Assembly: GCF_963678635.1 (NCBI RefSeq)
Contig: NC_087067.1
Coordinates: 10,091,716-10,155,715 of the forward strand
DNA from: Symsagittifera roscoffensis
Lineage: Eukaryota > Xenacoelomorpha > Acoela > Convolutidae
DNA: 64,000 nt
Direction of reading: 5' to 3'
The number at the start of each line of letters is the position of its first letter. Position 1 is the stretch's first letter. The position numbers were made by a program, and so were the translations under genes. Of the stretch, positions 32,821 to 45,180 are shown one piece after another. Below the pieces are notes generated by a model. The model did no database searches. It saw only the letters and a program-made list of their open reading frames with translations, and was not told the DNA's origin.

Positions 32821-35800
32821 TTTTATCCCCTCTCGCTCTTATTTTAGTGCCTGTAATAATTGGCTGTATGCGCAGAGGTCAACTCCCACTGGGAACATTT
32901 TTTTGTTTTGTCTAGACTGAGACTAGTAAAATAGTAAACCTGTCACTTCTTGGAACATATAACCCGATCTAAGGTATTTGTACACAAAAAAACAAGGTAT
33001 TCATAGGGCAACTCCTTTTAGCAATGCAACCAGGGCATAGAGAAAATTTCATAAGTGGAAAAGAAGAAGCTTACAATTATACCGACTTTGGGATCTTTAT
33101 CTTTGTGACGAAGTCAACGTAGTATCAACGAAGCATGTTATTGCACGAACAGAAATACAAGAGGTCCGAAATTGAGCATACATCCCTAGATTAGAAAATC
33201 TGAAAAATGATGAACCGAAAAATTCGCAAAACTATTTCTTGATCCCAAGAAATAACTTTTTAAACAAAAAATACTGCTACAGACCAAATCATAAGACAGT
33301 TAAGTCAAGTCGAACTCCACTTTGAGGAAAAATACACCAATGATTAATTTGAGACACAAGAGCGATGTCTCAAATTAATTTTTTCTGAGATGGGTTAAGA
33401 TCATTCACAAGTGTGTCGGGCTTTTTAAAAACGTCTCAATGGAAGAACTTAACGTAACTCTGAAGACATGAAGAAAACCATCATAAGTTTCATGTTTTGA
33501 TTTCAAGCAGTATGATATTAAAAAAGACAAAAAAATTGTGTTCGAGGTAATTCATAATGAGTGCTTCAAAATGTTTCAACAAACAGTTCAAGTTGAGATT
33601 TTTATCCCAAGCACAGGAAGAAACTCGGAAGTATGGACTAAAAAGTAAGCGCGTGTTTTCGGCAGCAAGTTTTTGGCAGAAAAGGCTATTTCGCTCAAAG
33701 TATGACAACAGGCGTTTTTAGGCACTTTTTGGAAAATGATGACCAAAAAATCGCGTTGTTTTGGCGCGCGCCCTCCCCTCAAAATCTCAAGTGTTCAAAT
33801 AGGCTCCCTGTGTTCAAATGGGGTCAAAAACCTTTTATGCGGCGGTTATGGACCACAAAGCATTATCGTTCCTCCTAAACTGGAGGAATAGAATAACAAC
33901 ATTATTTTCAATATATTGGCCAACTGGCTAGGTTGACTCATTTTTTTTCGCATTGAACATAAAATCAGGACCGCAAAAAGAAGCTTTGCTCTATAACTCC
34001 CAGAATTCTGAGATCTGTCTAATTTACCAACCAATACGAAAAAGTCGCATACCATGACGGAGGCCAGTTTTTTCATTCCTGTAGATAAGCAAAAATAACG
34101 CTTCAATTAAAATTTAGTTTTTGTTTGAAATCAAGTATTATTGTTATTGGAACAAAAAAATGGTTTTTAATCTCATTTGGTTCTTATTTTTTGACCCTCT
34201 AACGAGAGTCAGCTTCTTTGTTGTAACGTTAGTAAAATCATCTGACATTGTGACCAAAAACTTTTTTCAGGAAAAAAATATGCTACTGAAAGAAAAAAGT
34301 AATTCAGCCTTCATTTTCCGTGTCATGTTTCATCCGAGTTTGATAATGTGATCTGAAAAGTTCAAAGTTCAAGATTATGCCGTGAGGTAAGAAAAAATTT
34401 TGAACCAAGGATTACAACAGTACAAATACAACTGATGCATCATGTGCCACACCTTCAACCATGCAAAATAAACCAAAAGAGAAAGACAAGAGAATAATAG
34501 AAAATTCAGCGCAAAGCTTTCAATCAATGCAATGTCTGCTATTATTAGTTTTTATATTACTTTTAATTCAAAACTAAAAAATTAATTTCTGATTTGAGAG
34601 TTAAAAATTTTGATTATTTTTTTTTGTGTTTGTAGTCTGTGTCATTATAATTATAATTCATATGTTGAAACTTCTCAATACAACTAATATTCAAGCACAA
34701 AACTAACAGCATGGTTAAATCAGGTTCAACTGTTGACTTTGCGTTGAATTGGAAACAAAGTTTCTTCCGGTCCGAATAAAAAGATTAAATTAGCCCTTCA
34801 AGTGTTAAGAAAACTTTCAAAATGGTGATTTATAGGGTGCTCACTTGTTCCTTAAAAAATGACAAGAACTTAAAAAAATTGTGGAGATCTGCTGCCTGGA
34901 CCATATAGCAAAACTGCTAAATGGAAGTGTTTTTGAATTTTGAGTGGAGAATAATTTAGCTTAAGATAATTTAATTTTTTTAAGATATTGAGTTCAATTT
35001 TTAAAACTATTAACTAATTTTGTTTGTTGTAGGTCTTTCACTTGTAGCTCTTCAAGTAATTACAGTATTTCAATTGAAAATAATTCAAGTCCAATTATCA
35101 TGTCAAGTCAAATCAATTTATTTCCAGTAAATTACTCATCTCATACAGATATATTTTTGTCTAAATTGAAATTAGGCTGGCAGTTCGTTCAAAAGACCAA
35201 ACTACCTTTTTTCCAGTAATGTTGCAAAAAAAAATTTTCTTACGGTTTTTTAGCCTGTTATTCAATTCGATGGATTAAAAAAGAATGAAAATTAGACCTA
35301 AAGTTTTTAGATGGTGGGCCAACAAGCCGAAGTGCCAAACTGTAAAAAAAATTCATTCCAACCAGCCGAAATTTACTATATATTGACGACAGTTGTTTTT
35401 ATTCATGACTGAAGGTTTCGCTGGATTGTTTCAAAGCTTTTTTTTCTCGTTGCCCCGAAAAAACTGCTTACATGTTTTTGGGACCAAGTGTAGGTCTTTT
35501 TTAATGCAATTCCCACAGTTGTTATGCAATTGTTACGTAATTTTGATGTAATTTACGTACTTCTGATGTAATTTTGGCTTCAAGATATGGCGGTTTGTAG
35601 ATATGGTGGTCTTTCGAAAATCCGCCGCTCGGTACACAAAAAATGGAAGTATAAGCTAACTTTTGCTCCATGGGAAATAATCTGTTCACCCTAATCCGAA
35701 CAAATAATTCATCACCTCCATTAAGATGAGCAAAACATGACTCAACTCGTACTGTCAAGAAATGTTTAGCAATCTTTTTATACTGATAGTTTTGCAAAGA

Positions 35801-36587
35801 CTTATCAGTCTAAATGTTGCTAAAATCTGTATCAAAATTGCCAAAAAACAGATGTAAAACGATTTAAACTTTGTTGGAACCGATTATATTAACTGCATTT
35901 TTGTATCAAACAAAATCGATTGAAATTGATTAGAATTGATTTTGTTTGACACAGAAAAGTACTTAAATCAATCGGTTTCAACCAACTTTAAATCGAGTTA
36001 CGTCCAATTTTGGCAATTTTTTGTTCCATTTGATAGAGATTTTAGCTGCACTTAAACCCTAAAAATCAGTTTGTTTCTTTTTCATCCACCACTTTTCATT
36101 CTCATGTTTTTGCAGTTAGAAGTAGATTATGTGTTTTCAATTGTCCTTTCGTGTTAATTTTTGACCAGTTTCCTAAATATTAACCAATTTTATTAAGTTT
36201 TCACGATCAGTGTCCACAATAGTAGAAAAAAATTGTGATTGATTAAAATTGATCATAGTATTTTTTGACCAACCAATAAAAGCCGTTTTTATCAAGTATA
36301 ATGAATTATAATTTTTTAAAAAAATTATCTTTAATGTATCAATAGAATGTAGTGTTTTCACAAATTAACTGTCGCTTTCTCAGCACACGTTTTATAAAAA
36401 AAAAATTGCAAAAATGAGGCTTTTTTCCAATACAATTTTTTAGTATCTCAATTTTTTTGACATTTTGTTACACTTACACTCCGTTATCCACTATTATTCT
36501 ACTCTTGTGTTCAATCTTATGTTTAGCTTCCTTCCCTTTAGACCTCGGGGGGTTGGTTACTGGACGTAACGCCCAAATATTTTGATC
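32821..36587. other. non-coding, AT-rich
   Basis: No gene can be supported, and no clear match to version 1. At 33708-33783 there is a fragment of the hAT-like family (GGCACTTTTTGGAAAA, GGCGCGCGCCCTCCCC). The 86-, 91- and 76-residue frames in this stretch have no domain features. Confidence 0.5.
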
Positions 36588-36780
36588 CCCCAGTTTAAGC
36601 TCCCGCTTCGCGGGTGAGGTTAAACTTTGGAGGTGGTAAGCTAGGGGAGGTTAAAAACAAGAAGGGGTAAGGAAGGGGTGGAAAGGTGTGTGGGGAGAGG
36701 GTATGGGCGGAGTCAGATGGGTGTGTCAGTGTGGAGGGTGGATAAGAACGGAAGGTTGTCCATCTTTGGGAGGAAAGGGT
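36588..36780. repeat. hairpin followed by G-rich strand
   Basis: 36588-36632 is an imperfect inverted repeat (CAGTTTAAGCTCCCGC against GCGGGTGAGGTTAAACTTTG) with almost no loop. It is followed by about 140 bases rich in GGGG/GGAGG on the plus strand. It could be a transposon end or a simple hairpin; no partner end is visible. Confidence 0.45.
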
Positions 36781-38924
36781 TGTTGTTTTAGTATACATTT
36801 TCGTTCGGGTTCTATTTTTGCAGAAGTTTTTCATATTTGCAAAAAAATGGTTTTTATGGATTGTATGAACAAAAATTGGTCTAATATAAGGAAACCAAAA
36901 ATGGATTACAATAGTTTATTTGGATTATAATGAATTTTGGATTGCTGAAAAAAAATTGATTATAATCCCCTACATCCATTTTCATAGTTAGATGGGTAAT
37001 GAAAATCAGTTATATGGATTAAGTTTTTTGGCATTATTATTCATTACAAACGATTTCCCCTGAAACTCTAATGCGAATAAAAACAAATAATTTGTAATTT
37101 TGTATCAAAAATTAACTGTTCTTCATAAATTTTTCACATTTGTGTTTTCATTATTTTAACATATTAAATTTAGAACAATGATGTTTATGAAAACTGAAGA
37201 CAATTTGCATAATTCTACTTTTCATTACCGCAGGAACCCTTAGGTTTTCAAAATCGAAAAGAGATTCCCTTGTCCTCAATAACTAACTCGTCGAGTGACT
37301 AAAGAGTTCCTTTCTTGGGTGACTCGCTTCGATAAAGATTTTTCTTTGCTCAAGTTTCGAAACAAAATTAAAAAGTTAAACCAAATCTGTTGAAGTTTTG
37401 ATGGGTTTTAGTATAAAATGCTGATTTAAATTAACCGGACGAAACGAATAGCAGTAATAAACTTCGCCGTGTTTTTCTTAAATTGCGTTAAGATTATTAA
37501 AAAAAAAACGAAGGGAACAAAAGTTGCTTAGTTTTTTACCAATTTATTTCGCGAATTTTGTAACCAAAAATTTGATCTTTTGAGTTTTTTTGCAAAAATC
37601 ATTGCGAATGAAATAAGATTGAGATTTTTTTTGCCGTAACGTTCGTTCAAATACTTTGTATTATCTGTACAAAATTGATTTAAATCGATTTCATTCCCAA
37701 TATTGTCAGTGCGGGAAACCACGAGAAGCAAATGGTGTGCGTGTATACTTGAGGATCTAGCAATAAAAATAGCTTATTGAGCGAAATACAAAGAGCCATG
37801 TACAATTTTTACCACACAACAAAATAATCTTACGGGTGAGGCCGATTACGGCTTGTGGCCTTGTGTTGCAATTTTTTGGTCCCAAGGGAACAAACTGACG
37901 GCTCTTTGAACCAGTGTTTTATGGTTTCTTACGCACGTCAAAATGAGTCTTCTCAAAGAAAATTGAACTCCCGATACCTTGAGTAGAATGTCGATGAATA
38001 ATTTTTGTAGAAATTTGACTTTCCTACGGCTTATAGGTTTTGTCTCGCCCAAAAAAATTAAGTGAACAAACTTGTGGGTGATGAGTAAATTTTGCAGTTT
38101 TTATGAAAATTTATTAGCCTTAATCTAATGGCTAAATTTTTATGTGCAAAAAAGTGACTCAATTTTTGAACATTGATGAGCAAATTGATCAGTTAGTTTC
38201 GTTTTAGTGTTTTAAAACCTTTCAGAAAGAAATTCTACTTAAATAGCTAAAATGCTAATTTTTAAGAATCTCGAGACAGTGCCATTTTTTTACTAACTTT
38301 TTCTCACTATTTCTACCACCTTTAAAAAAGTAGAAAAAATTAAAGAATCAATTAATTGTTTGTAAACAATTTAATTTTGGCTTTACATGATTATTTAAAT
38401 TGTCAAAATAACCTGATCAGACTATAATTAGTTGGCTAAAATTCCGCTACTGCCTTACCTGGATGATATTGCTCCTTCGGAGACTCCGCGTACCTTATTT
38501 TTTTTAATCTGAAAGCTATTGATGACTTGAGTTCAAAGAAATACGCAAAATTATGCAATTTGAAATTTACCAGTTCGGCAACTTGGGAAAAGTAATGCTG
38601 TGTTTTGTGATTTACCCCTTATGAGGCCATTTATTCCAACTCAAAAATTGTTTCAAATTGTATTAAGGCATACCAGTTACTCTAATTAATACGTTAGTTT
38701 AGCAACCTGAGATAATTAAAGTCCGATAAATTGCGTTCTAATAACATTAGTAAATAGTGGATAAAATAGTAGAGACAACTCATTTGGTTTTTATCTATAA
38801 GGAAACTGGTGGCTAAGACATCCTTATGTACTTTACATAGCGAGTCGGTAGTAAAAATGAAGAACAAACGGGAAACAATTCTTCTGTTTTTGGAAATTTT
38901 TCCAATTGTTCATCCGACAAGTTT
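36781..38924. other. non-coding, AT-rich
   Basis: No gene. From about 37510 it aligns with version 1 (13990 onward). Confidence 0.5.
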
Positions 38925-40041
38925 TTATTTGGCCTTACAGGGCAGAATAAATCAAGGCGTCGTTAGAAGAGTAGCCTTGTTGTTCCGACTTTCGATACGA
39001 AAGTAACGGAATATTTGTGCTCGGGGTGGGTTTTTTTTTCTTCAGACAAATTTCGACTTTTTAACTAGCCGTTTTTGACGCAATTTTTTTTTATATCATT
39101 CGAAAGCTGTTATTGTCTTGAGCTTGAATTTGAAAAGATATTTCACCAGTGATCTTTTTTTGTAAAGTTATGGGGGTTTAAAGAATGCCATTTTGGCCAA
39201 TTTGGGACACTTAACGCGCGATAAATTTCGCGCTACTAACGCGTAAGCGAGATTTAATCCGTCTTAGAAATCGTTCCAAATTGGTTGAAAGAAGCTGATT
39301 TGCCATAATTGATTTGTTACACGCATCTGTTTCTTTGGCAGGCTCCAATCTAAGCGTTTTCAAAATAGTCCGATATACTCTGAAATTCCATTGAAGTACA
39401 GTCTTTTCGGAGCTCTCGGATTGCGAAGGTTTAATTGTCAACGGGAACGAACGCTGAGCAAACCATTTTTCTGACCTTTAGGCGAAACTATGATTTTATA
39501 AAAGAACCAACTAACTGTAAAAAGGAGGCATTAAACTCTGTACAGGTTTCTGGTTGGAAAATATTTTAATCTCATTTAGTATATTTTTTTAAGAAGTTCA
39601 AATTTAAAATTGAGTTCAACCAGTTACTCAGACTACCTGATAGGAGGTTGCACCCTTCGCCGCCTAAGGCATGATAAGAATATCAGTGTAACTGTCTAGC
39701 CAGTGTGGGGTGGGGGAGGGGGGTCAACCCTTTATTTGATATCTTTTTGACCGCCTTGAAAATCCTAAGCTTCGGGTCTGCTCTCATATAAATTGGTTAG
39801 TTTCTATCCTTTTGTACTTTATATGGCGTGTGGGGAGATGATTTTCATTAAAGAAATTCAAATTTTAGAAAAAAAAATGTGTCATTTTATTTTATTACAT
39901 TTACTTTTTTTGTTTTCTTTTGCTCCATAAACCTCAGAAGGCATTCGGAACATTCAGGGATTCGCCCTGATACGAGCAGTCTTGTTATTTGGCCTTGCAG
40001 GGCAGAATAAATCAAGGCTTCGTTAGAAGAGTAGCCTTGTT
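38925..40041 (-). mobile_element. 1,003-bp two-ended repeat flanked by 57-bp direct repeats
   Basis: The core 38982-39984 starts GTTCCGACTTTCGATACG and ends GATACGAGCAGTCTTG; it is the inverted form of the 12551-13073 family with a longer interior. The flanks 38925-38981 and 39985-40041 are direct repeats differing at two bases. Version 1 has only one copy of that flank (about 15853-15914) and no insert, so this is a filled site against an empty one. No coding content. Confidence 0.8.
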
Positions 40042-40359
40042 CCGGCTTTGTGATTGGTGTTGATTTTTCCTGACTAAATTTGACTTACAAACTAGTCATG
40101 TTCGAATGGTGTTCATTCGAAGACCATTCAAAAAATACTGTCGTGAGCTCGAGTTTTTTGGAAAATAGCTTGTTTGGATACAATGGGAAAAGTAAAACGC
40201 GTTTTGTTTCGTTCTTTTACCGCGCAAACGGCTATTCAATCCGGTTCAAAATCATTCCAAAGAGACTTGAGGCAAGCTAGAAGGCTTTTTTAATGCATTG
40301 TTTTTGTTCTTTAAGTAGCCTTTGCTACAATATATTCAAAAATACATCAGACATAAATT

Positions 40360-40975
40360 AAATGGCCTTCCGCATACCGCACTTCCGCACATCCTTTAAG
40401 AGCGGCTGCAGAGGAACGAGATGGCTAATTCATGGATTTCCACAAGACGCACTACTGTCACCGATGCTCTTCCTTTTTTACATCAATTCGGTAGCCCTCA
40501 GAGGCTCTTAATTCAATCTTCGCCGATGATCAGACGATTTGGGCCAGCAATCACTCGAAAGAGAAGCCCTCAGAAGAGTCCAATCTGCAATCTTTCTTCA
40601 TATCAGACGACAACTGGACTTCCTAAACCGCCCAAAATGAGATACAATGAGATACAGTCCCCGGCCACATGGAGATCCCTGAAACTTGATTGCAGACAAA
40701 CTAGCTAAGAAACCACAATCCTGAAAGGTGATCAAAGATCAAATACTTTCAAGAGTGCAAAAGCCGTGATAGAAAGATCTATCACCGATAACACTCCAAA
40801 ACACGCTGAAATCGCAGCTGTCCACGGAAGTTACTCAGCAGAACGCGACGAAGCCGTACTGTTTAACCGGAGAGATACAGAAGGGGAGCTGGGGGAGCGA
40901 AGTTTTTACTAGACTACACTTCGCCACACACAAACAAACAAACAAACAAATAAATGAAAGCAACAACAAATCTAA
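40360..40975 (+). pseudogene. dead LINE (RT and RNase H remnant), version 2
   Basis: Counterpart of 16210-16890. Shows GFPQDALLSPMLFLFYIN at 40434, FADDQTIWASNHS at 40519 in another frame, and a decayed IADKLA near 40690. Ends in an ACAAACAAAC-type tail at about 40924-40955. The 95-residue frame at 40421-40708 reads across these in the wrong frame. Confidence 0.75.
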
Positions 40976-41183
40976 AAAGAATAATTGTTTTTTGATTTTT
41001 CATCAAAGTTTAAAGTTCTTAATGAGATGATGAATCGCTTCGATTTTAACGCGTGGTCAGAATGGCTAGATTTTTGAGCAGTCTTGTTGCTGATACGAGC
41101 AGTCTTGGTACAGATTTATATTCATTAATCGTTCTCGCACTTTTTCAAACAACCCTATCTATATCTGCGTATTTTAGTTGTAT

Positions 41184-41295
41184 GTTCCGATTTTTAAAAA
41201 GCGAGGAATTATATGTGAAGCAGTTAAAGCTTTCACAGACCAGTTATGGACAGTCGAGTTTTTTAGTGTTTTGTCCTGATATACGAACAGTTTTG
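41184..41295 (-). repeat. short two-ended repeat, version 2
   Basis: Counterpart of 17107-17220: starts GTTCCGATTTTTAAAAAGCG, ends ATACGAACAGTTTTG. Confidence 0.55.
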
Positions 41296-42471
41296 TAATA
41301 GGGTCTTTTTTATTTTAATATATAATGCCGCAGTCATCCTCTAACTATTTCAACAAATAACTGGTCTTCAGACTCCGTGGAAGGACTGGAGTAATATTTC
41401 CAAATAAAAATAATTCCTGAAAGAAATGTTGATCCCATAAATCCAAAGAAAATGACGTATACGCAACCTGCAACAACCAGAAAAGCAATCAAAAAATGAC
41501 TGAAGCAAGTAACTTTGAAAAGACAATAAGAGTAGATGAATACAAAAAAATGACTCTAAAACCTTTGCTGACTTGCGATTTGGGGATATGGACAAAAACT
41601 TTGCTTAAAAACCACTTAAACCAAAATCTTTAGATTTTTTTGAAGTTAAATTTGAGAATTGCTTAATCACATTTTTGTCGTACAGGCTACCAAGCATCAC
41701 TTCCAAAGGTCACCAAAGTCCTCTCATTTTTAATGATTAGATAATTTCAAACCCTTATTTTTCTCCCAAGAAAATTATTACAGGTAAAAATTTATTTAGC
41801 TCAAGCTGTTAATAGCTTATCTGTAAAAAATTTGCTCGCAAAAGTTGTTGGGTTAATAGCCGAAACAATTGTCCTGGAAAAAAACACCCCTGGCACCAAA
41901 AAAAAACAAAAAAAATATCATTAACGTTTCTAATAGCTGTTGCTCAGTTATAGTGAAGATTCAATGAAAAACGAAGTGCTTTCGGACACATTTGAAAATT
42001 CACCTAATTTTTTCATTCATTTTATGCCGTGAAAATTTTTTTGACCAAAAGTTGTTTTGTTATATTTTTGTATTGATTGTAAAAATTTAATGTTGATTAA
42101 TTGAAAATATCCTAATAAATATCCTAATAAATAATCTAGCATAATAAATTTGCACTTTGATTGAATTCATGACTCCATAGTCAACATAAGATAGCCATGT
42201 GAATTCTAAACTAATTTCTTGTACATCAAAAAACACAATAAGACAAACAGACCAGTTAAGAAAAACTATTATTGCGCGTCATTTTTGGTCGTTTTGCGAG
42301 GGCGATTTGCAATAGCAGAGAATTCATGTGACCGAAAATTTACGAAGAAGTTAACTGAAATAACTGCTTTGATTTTTTCAAACATAAATAGAGAAACTAA
42401 AAATAAAAAATACTATAATTTTTAAAATAAACAACAGCAACTAGAGCCGACTTAATAAATTAGAGTCAACT
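41296..42471. other. non-coding
   Basis: No gene. Matches 17221-17900, then jumps to the counterpart of about 20320 because the 2.4 kb in between is missing here. Confidence 0.5.
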
Positions 42472-42623
42472 TCAGTGTAATAGAATGTCAGCTTTTCTGT
42501 TTGCCTTCTCCACTTGATTTCTGTTCACGCATATTTTTTTCGCCAGTCGCTCCGTTTGAGAGTTCTGATTGGTCAATTCACTTGAGATGTCCAGTGACAT
42601 CTGCTTCAGGTTAGACACCATAT
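42472..42623 (-). CDS. terminal exon of SNAP-25-type SNARE, version 2
   Basis: Same protein as 20915-21066. It encodes the C-terminal Qc SNARE helix, with central Gln in TNQNSQTER, and ends in TGA at 42472-42474. The acceptor is TTTTTTTTAG and the first two coding bases are AT. Joined in phase to the single G at the end of the exon 48479-48667 they give Asp, so the protein reads from GKIS through D into MVSNLKQM, which aligns without a gap to SNAP-23/SNAP-25. The intron would be 5.9 kb and contain the gap at 44981. The short KLKLKLKFF-coding sequence before the AG is intronic. Confidence 0.78.
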
Positions 42624-44064
42624 CTAAAAAAAACTTCAACTTCAACTTCAGCTTCATTAAAAAGTCTATAAATAAGAAAAAAAGTTAAGCAGGAAAAGAC
42701 AAGTGAAAATACCATGATCCGGGTTGAGTTTCCTCGCATCGTACAGCTCAAAAATTAAGAGTGGAAAAGTTTAATTCAAGTTCGCTTTCATAAACCTGCA
42801 TTAACTGTCACGTCAATCATATAGAGATACCATAATCCTGTCACGTCAATTATATATCTCTATATTACTTTATTTTGCTCAGGTGAAATTGATTTTTCAC
42901 TAATTACGACAACGTTAGCAGACTTTCGGGCAGACGGATTGGACAGTTATTTTTTTCAGAAACCCAATTTTAAAGAACCCTTTTTTTGGCTGAGCTCTTC
43001 AAGATCGTTCTAAGTGCAATCGATCCCAATTAGACTATTATTGAGGTGTAAGAGCGTGAAAAAGATGTCCAATGGCAGAGAAAATTTTGGCATAGAAAAG
43101 TTATATAGTTTCCATTTCAGATCTAAACTGTACACAGCAATTTACCAGCAGATGATCGCAATTGAATCATTTTCTAGTTTTTCATTGTGGATATCTCAAA
43201 ATTAAAAAAAAATAAATTTGACCATGAAAAGGAGAAAAAGTCTAAGAATTGAGATTTTGATCCCCATAACCTTTAAGGCCATAGTTTCCTTCACACGAGA
43301 GCGGTTGAACAAAATGCTGTACAGCAGAACCAAATATACTAAATCAAATAACTATTATGAAATTTGTTGATTGAGCATATTTTCAAATTCAGAGCCAAAA
43401 TACTGATTACATTATAGAGTTCCGCAATTGAAAAACCAATAGTTTTTAAATGCAATACCAATCAACTGAACAAGTTTATTATTAGATATAATCTCCCTGT
43501 GCATCAATTTAATGTTTATCCAATTCGTGATAAAACTTCTACATCATTTTGAACTTTTCAACTCCAGAAAAGTTAATGAGTTTTTAAATGTCAAGAGAGG
43601 CAAATCAAAAATTCGTCTGAAACAGACAAATTAAAAGCAAACTCTTGACCTGGGCAAGATCAAAACTTTTGCCAGCATCCATGATTGAATGGTTTTTTGC
43701 CATCAGTCCTTAATCTAAAATAATTGTTCATGCATCCCTTGTCTCTTATGAGACAATATTGGTGTGTTTTGAGAAGACTTCTTGTATCAAGGCAAAACCT
43801 TAAATGTTACGACGGAGCTTTAACGTCTGTGGAATAATTTTCGTTTTTTTAAATGACATATTAATGACTATTAAAAAGCAAATGATATATTTAGCATTTA
43901 GTTACATAATATTTCGAGCGACTCTGTTTAGTTTGGACTTGGCAATGGATTCTGAGTCAATGCAAAAACGGCAAAGTGATAAATATCCCAAACTGGCTAT
44001 TATAAAACCCTCATAACTTTGCAGAAAAGATCTAATGTGAAATAAACTTTTTTAAAATTTGAGC
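42624..44064. other. probable intron sequence of the SNARE gene
   Basis: Near-identical to 21067-22508. No further exon recognised. Confidence 0.5.
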
Positions 44065-44390
44065 CAGGGACGGATTTAGGGGGGGACGCTCCCCCCTCTG
44101 GGATTCGAACCCCTCGCCAACCAAGGGGTCCCCGTTTTGGGATTTTTTATGATAGCCATTTTTGGCCGACCAACTCTAAAATTTTTCTGAAGACGCCTTT
44201 GGCGCCAATATATACTAATTGTGAAGGGGAGACTTTTTAACCTGTTTTTTTTTGTTAAAAAATGGTACAAGTCAACCTGCCCTATTTTAACCAATTTTTT
44301 TTTGTCAGAATAGGGTATTTATAAGGTTCTGGGAGCGCTCCAAAAATCAGTTTGGTCGACCTAAAAAAAGTCGACAAAAATTTTGAAATT
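44065..44390 (-). mobile_element. hAT-like MITE, one end missing, version 2
   Basis: Counterpart of 22509-22840, with the same missing end, so the truncation predates the separation of the versions. Confidence 0.65.
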
Positions 44391-44980
44391 TTTTCTTTCA
44401 AACTTGTTTTTCTTTGATCACACCGCGCGATTGGACGTGTTTAGAGTCTCAAACTGTTTTATTGAGGCCCAAATTCTGGCTTTATTTCAACATGGAACAA
44501 TTTAGATAGCCAGTTACGCGTGTTATAACAACTTAGCATATCAACCGTTATTTCTTCCGAATTTTTCAAATAGAAAAACTTCATGCTCCCACAATTATAC
44601 AAAAAATGACTGAAAGTAAAAATTTTTTACTGAAAAAAAAAAACAAATTACCCAAACATATTTTTTCGGTATTTTCTTTGAAAGTCGGAAAAAACATAGA
44701 TAATAATCATCATAGCTACCAATAGAGTCGTGAAAAGAAGAAAAGGATATAACTAATTAGCTTTACTTTTAATATTATTTTCATTTAAAAAAGCTGTGTT
44801 TTGAAATAAAAGGATCCACTGTTTAAGCTCATTTTCATTATAGTTTCAAAACTCAGCGTGAAATTTCTGTTCGGCATTTTTGGCAGTTCCTTTCTGCTTC
44901 TTTTTTGTTGATATGGACTAAAAAATTATTTTGCCCAATTAACCGAAAATCACCAACCTCATGTAGATTGTTACAAATTT
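44391..44980. other. non-coding to the contig end
   Basis: Near-identical to 22841-23423; nothing recognised. Confidence 0.5.
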
Positions 44981-45180
44981 NNNNNNNNNNNNNNNNNNNN
45001 NNNNNNNNNNNNNNNNNNNNNNNNNNNNNNNNNNNNNNNNNNNNNNNNNNNNNNNNNNNNNNNNNNNNNNNNNNNNNNNNNNNNNNNNNNNNNNNNNNNN
45101 NNNNNNNNNNNNNNNNNNNNNNNNNNNNNNNNNNNNNNNNNNNNNNNNNNNNNNNNNNNNNNNNNNNNNNNNNNNNNNNN
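44981..45180. other. assembly gap (200 N)
   Basis: Exactly 200 N bases, same length as the first gap. Sequence after it does not continue the match to version 1. Confidence 0.98.

Larger units (their letters stand above)
24203..44980. repeat. version 2 of the duplicated locus (whole middle contig)
   Basis: The whole contig matches 944-23423 in order and orientation, with insertions and deletions. The first base after the gap already matches 944, and the match still holds at the last base before the second gap. A contig wholly contained in its neighbour and bounded by gaps on both sides is the usual sign of an uncollapsed allele, though a true tandem duplication cannot be excluded. Confidence 0.85.
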
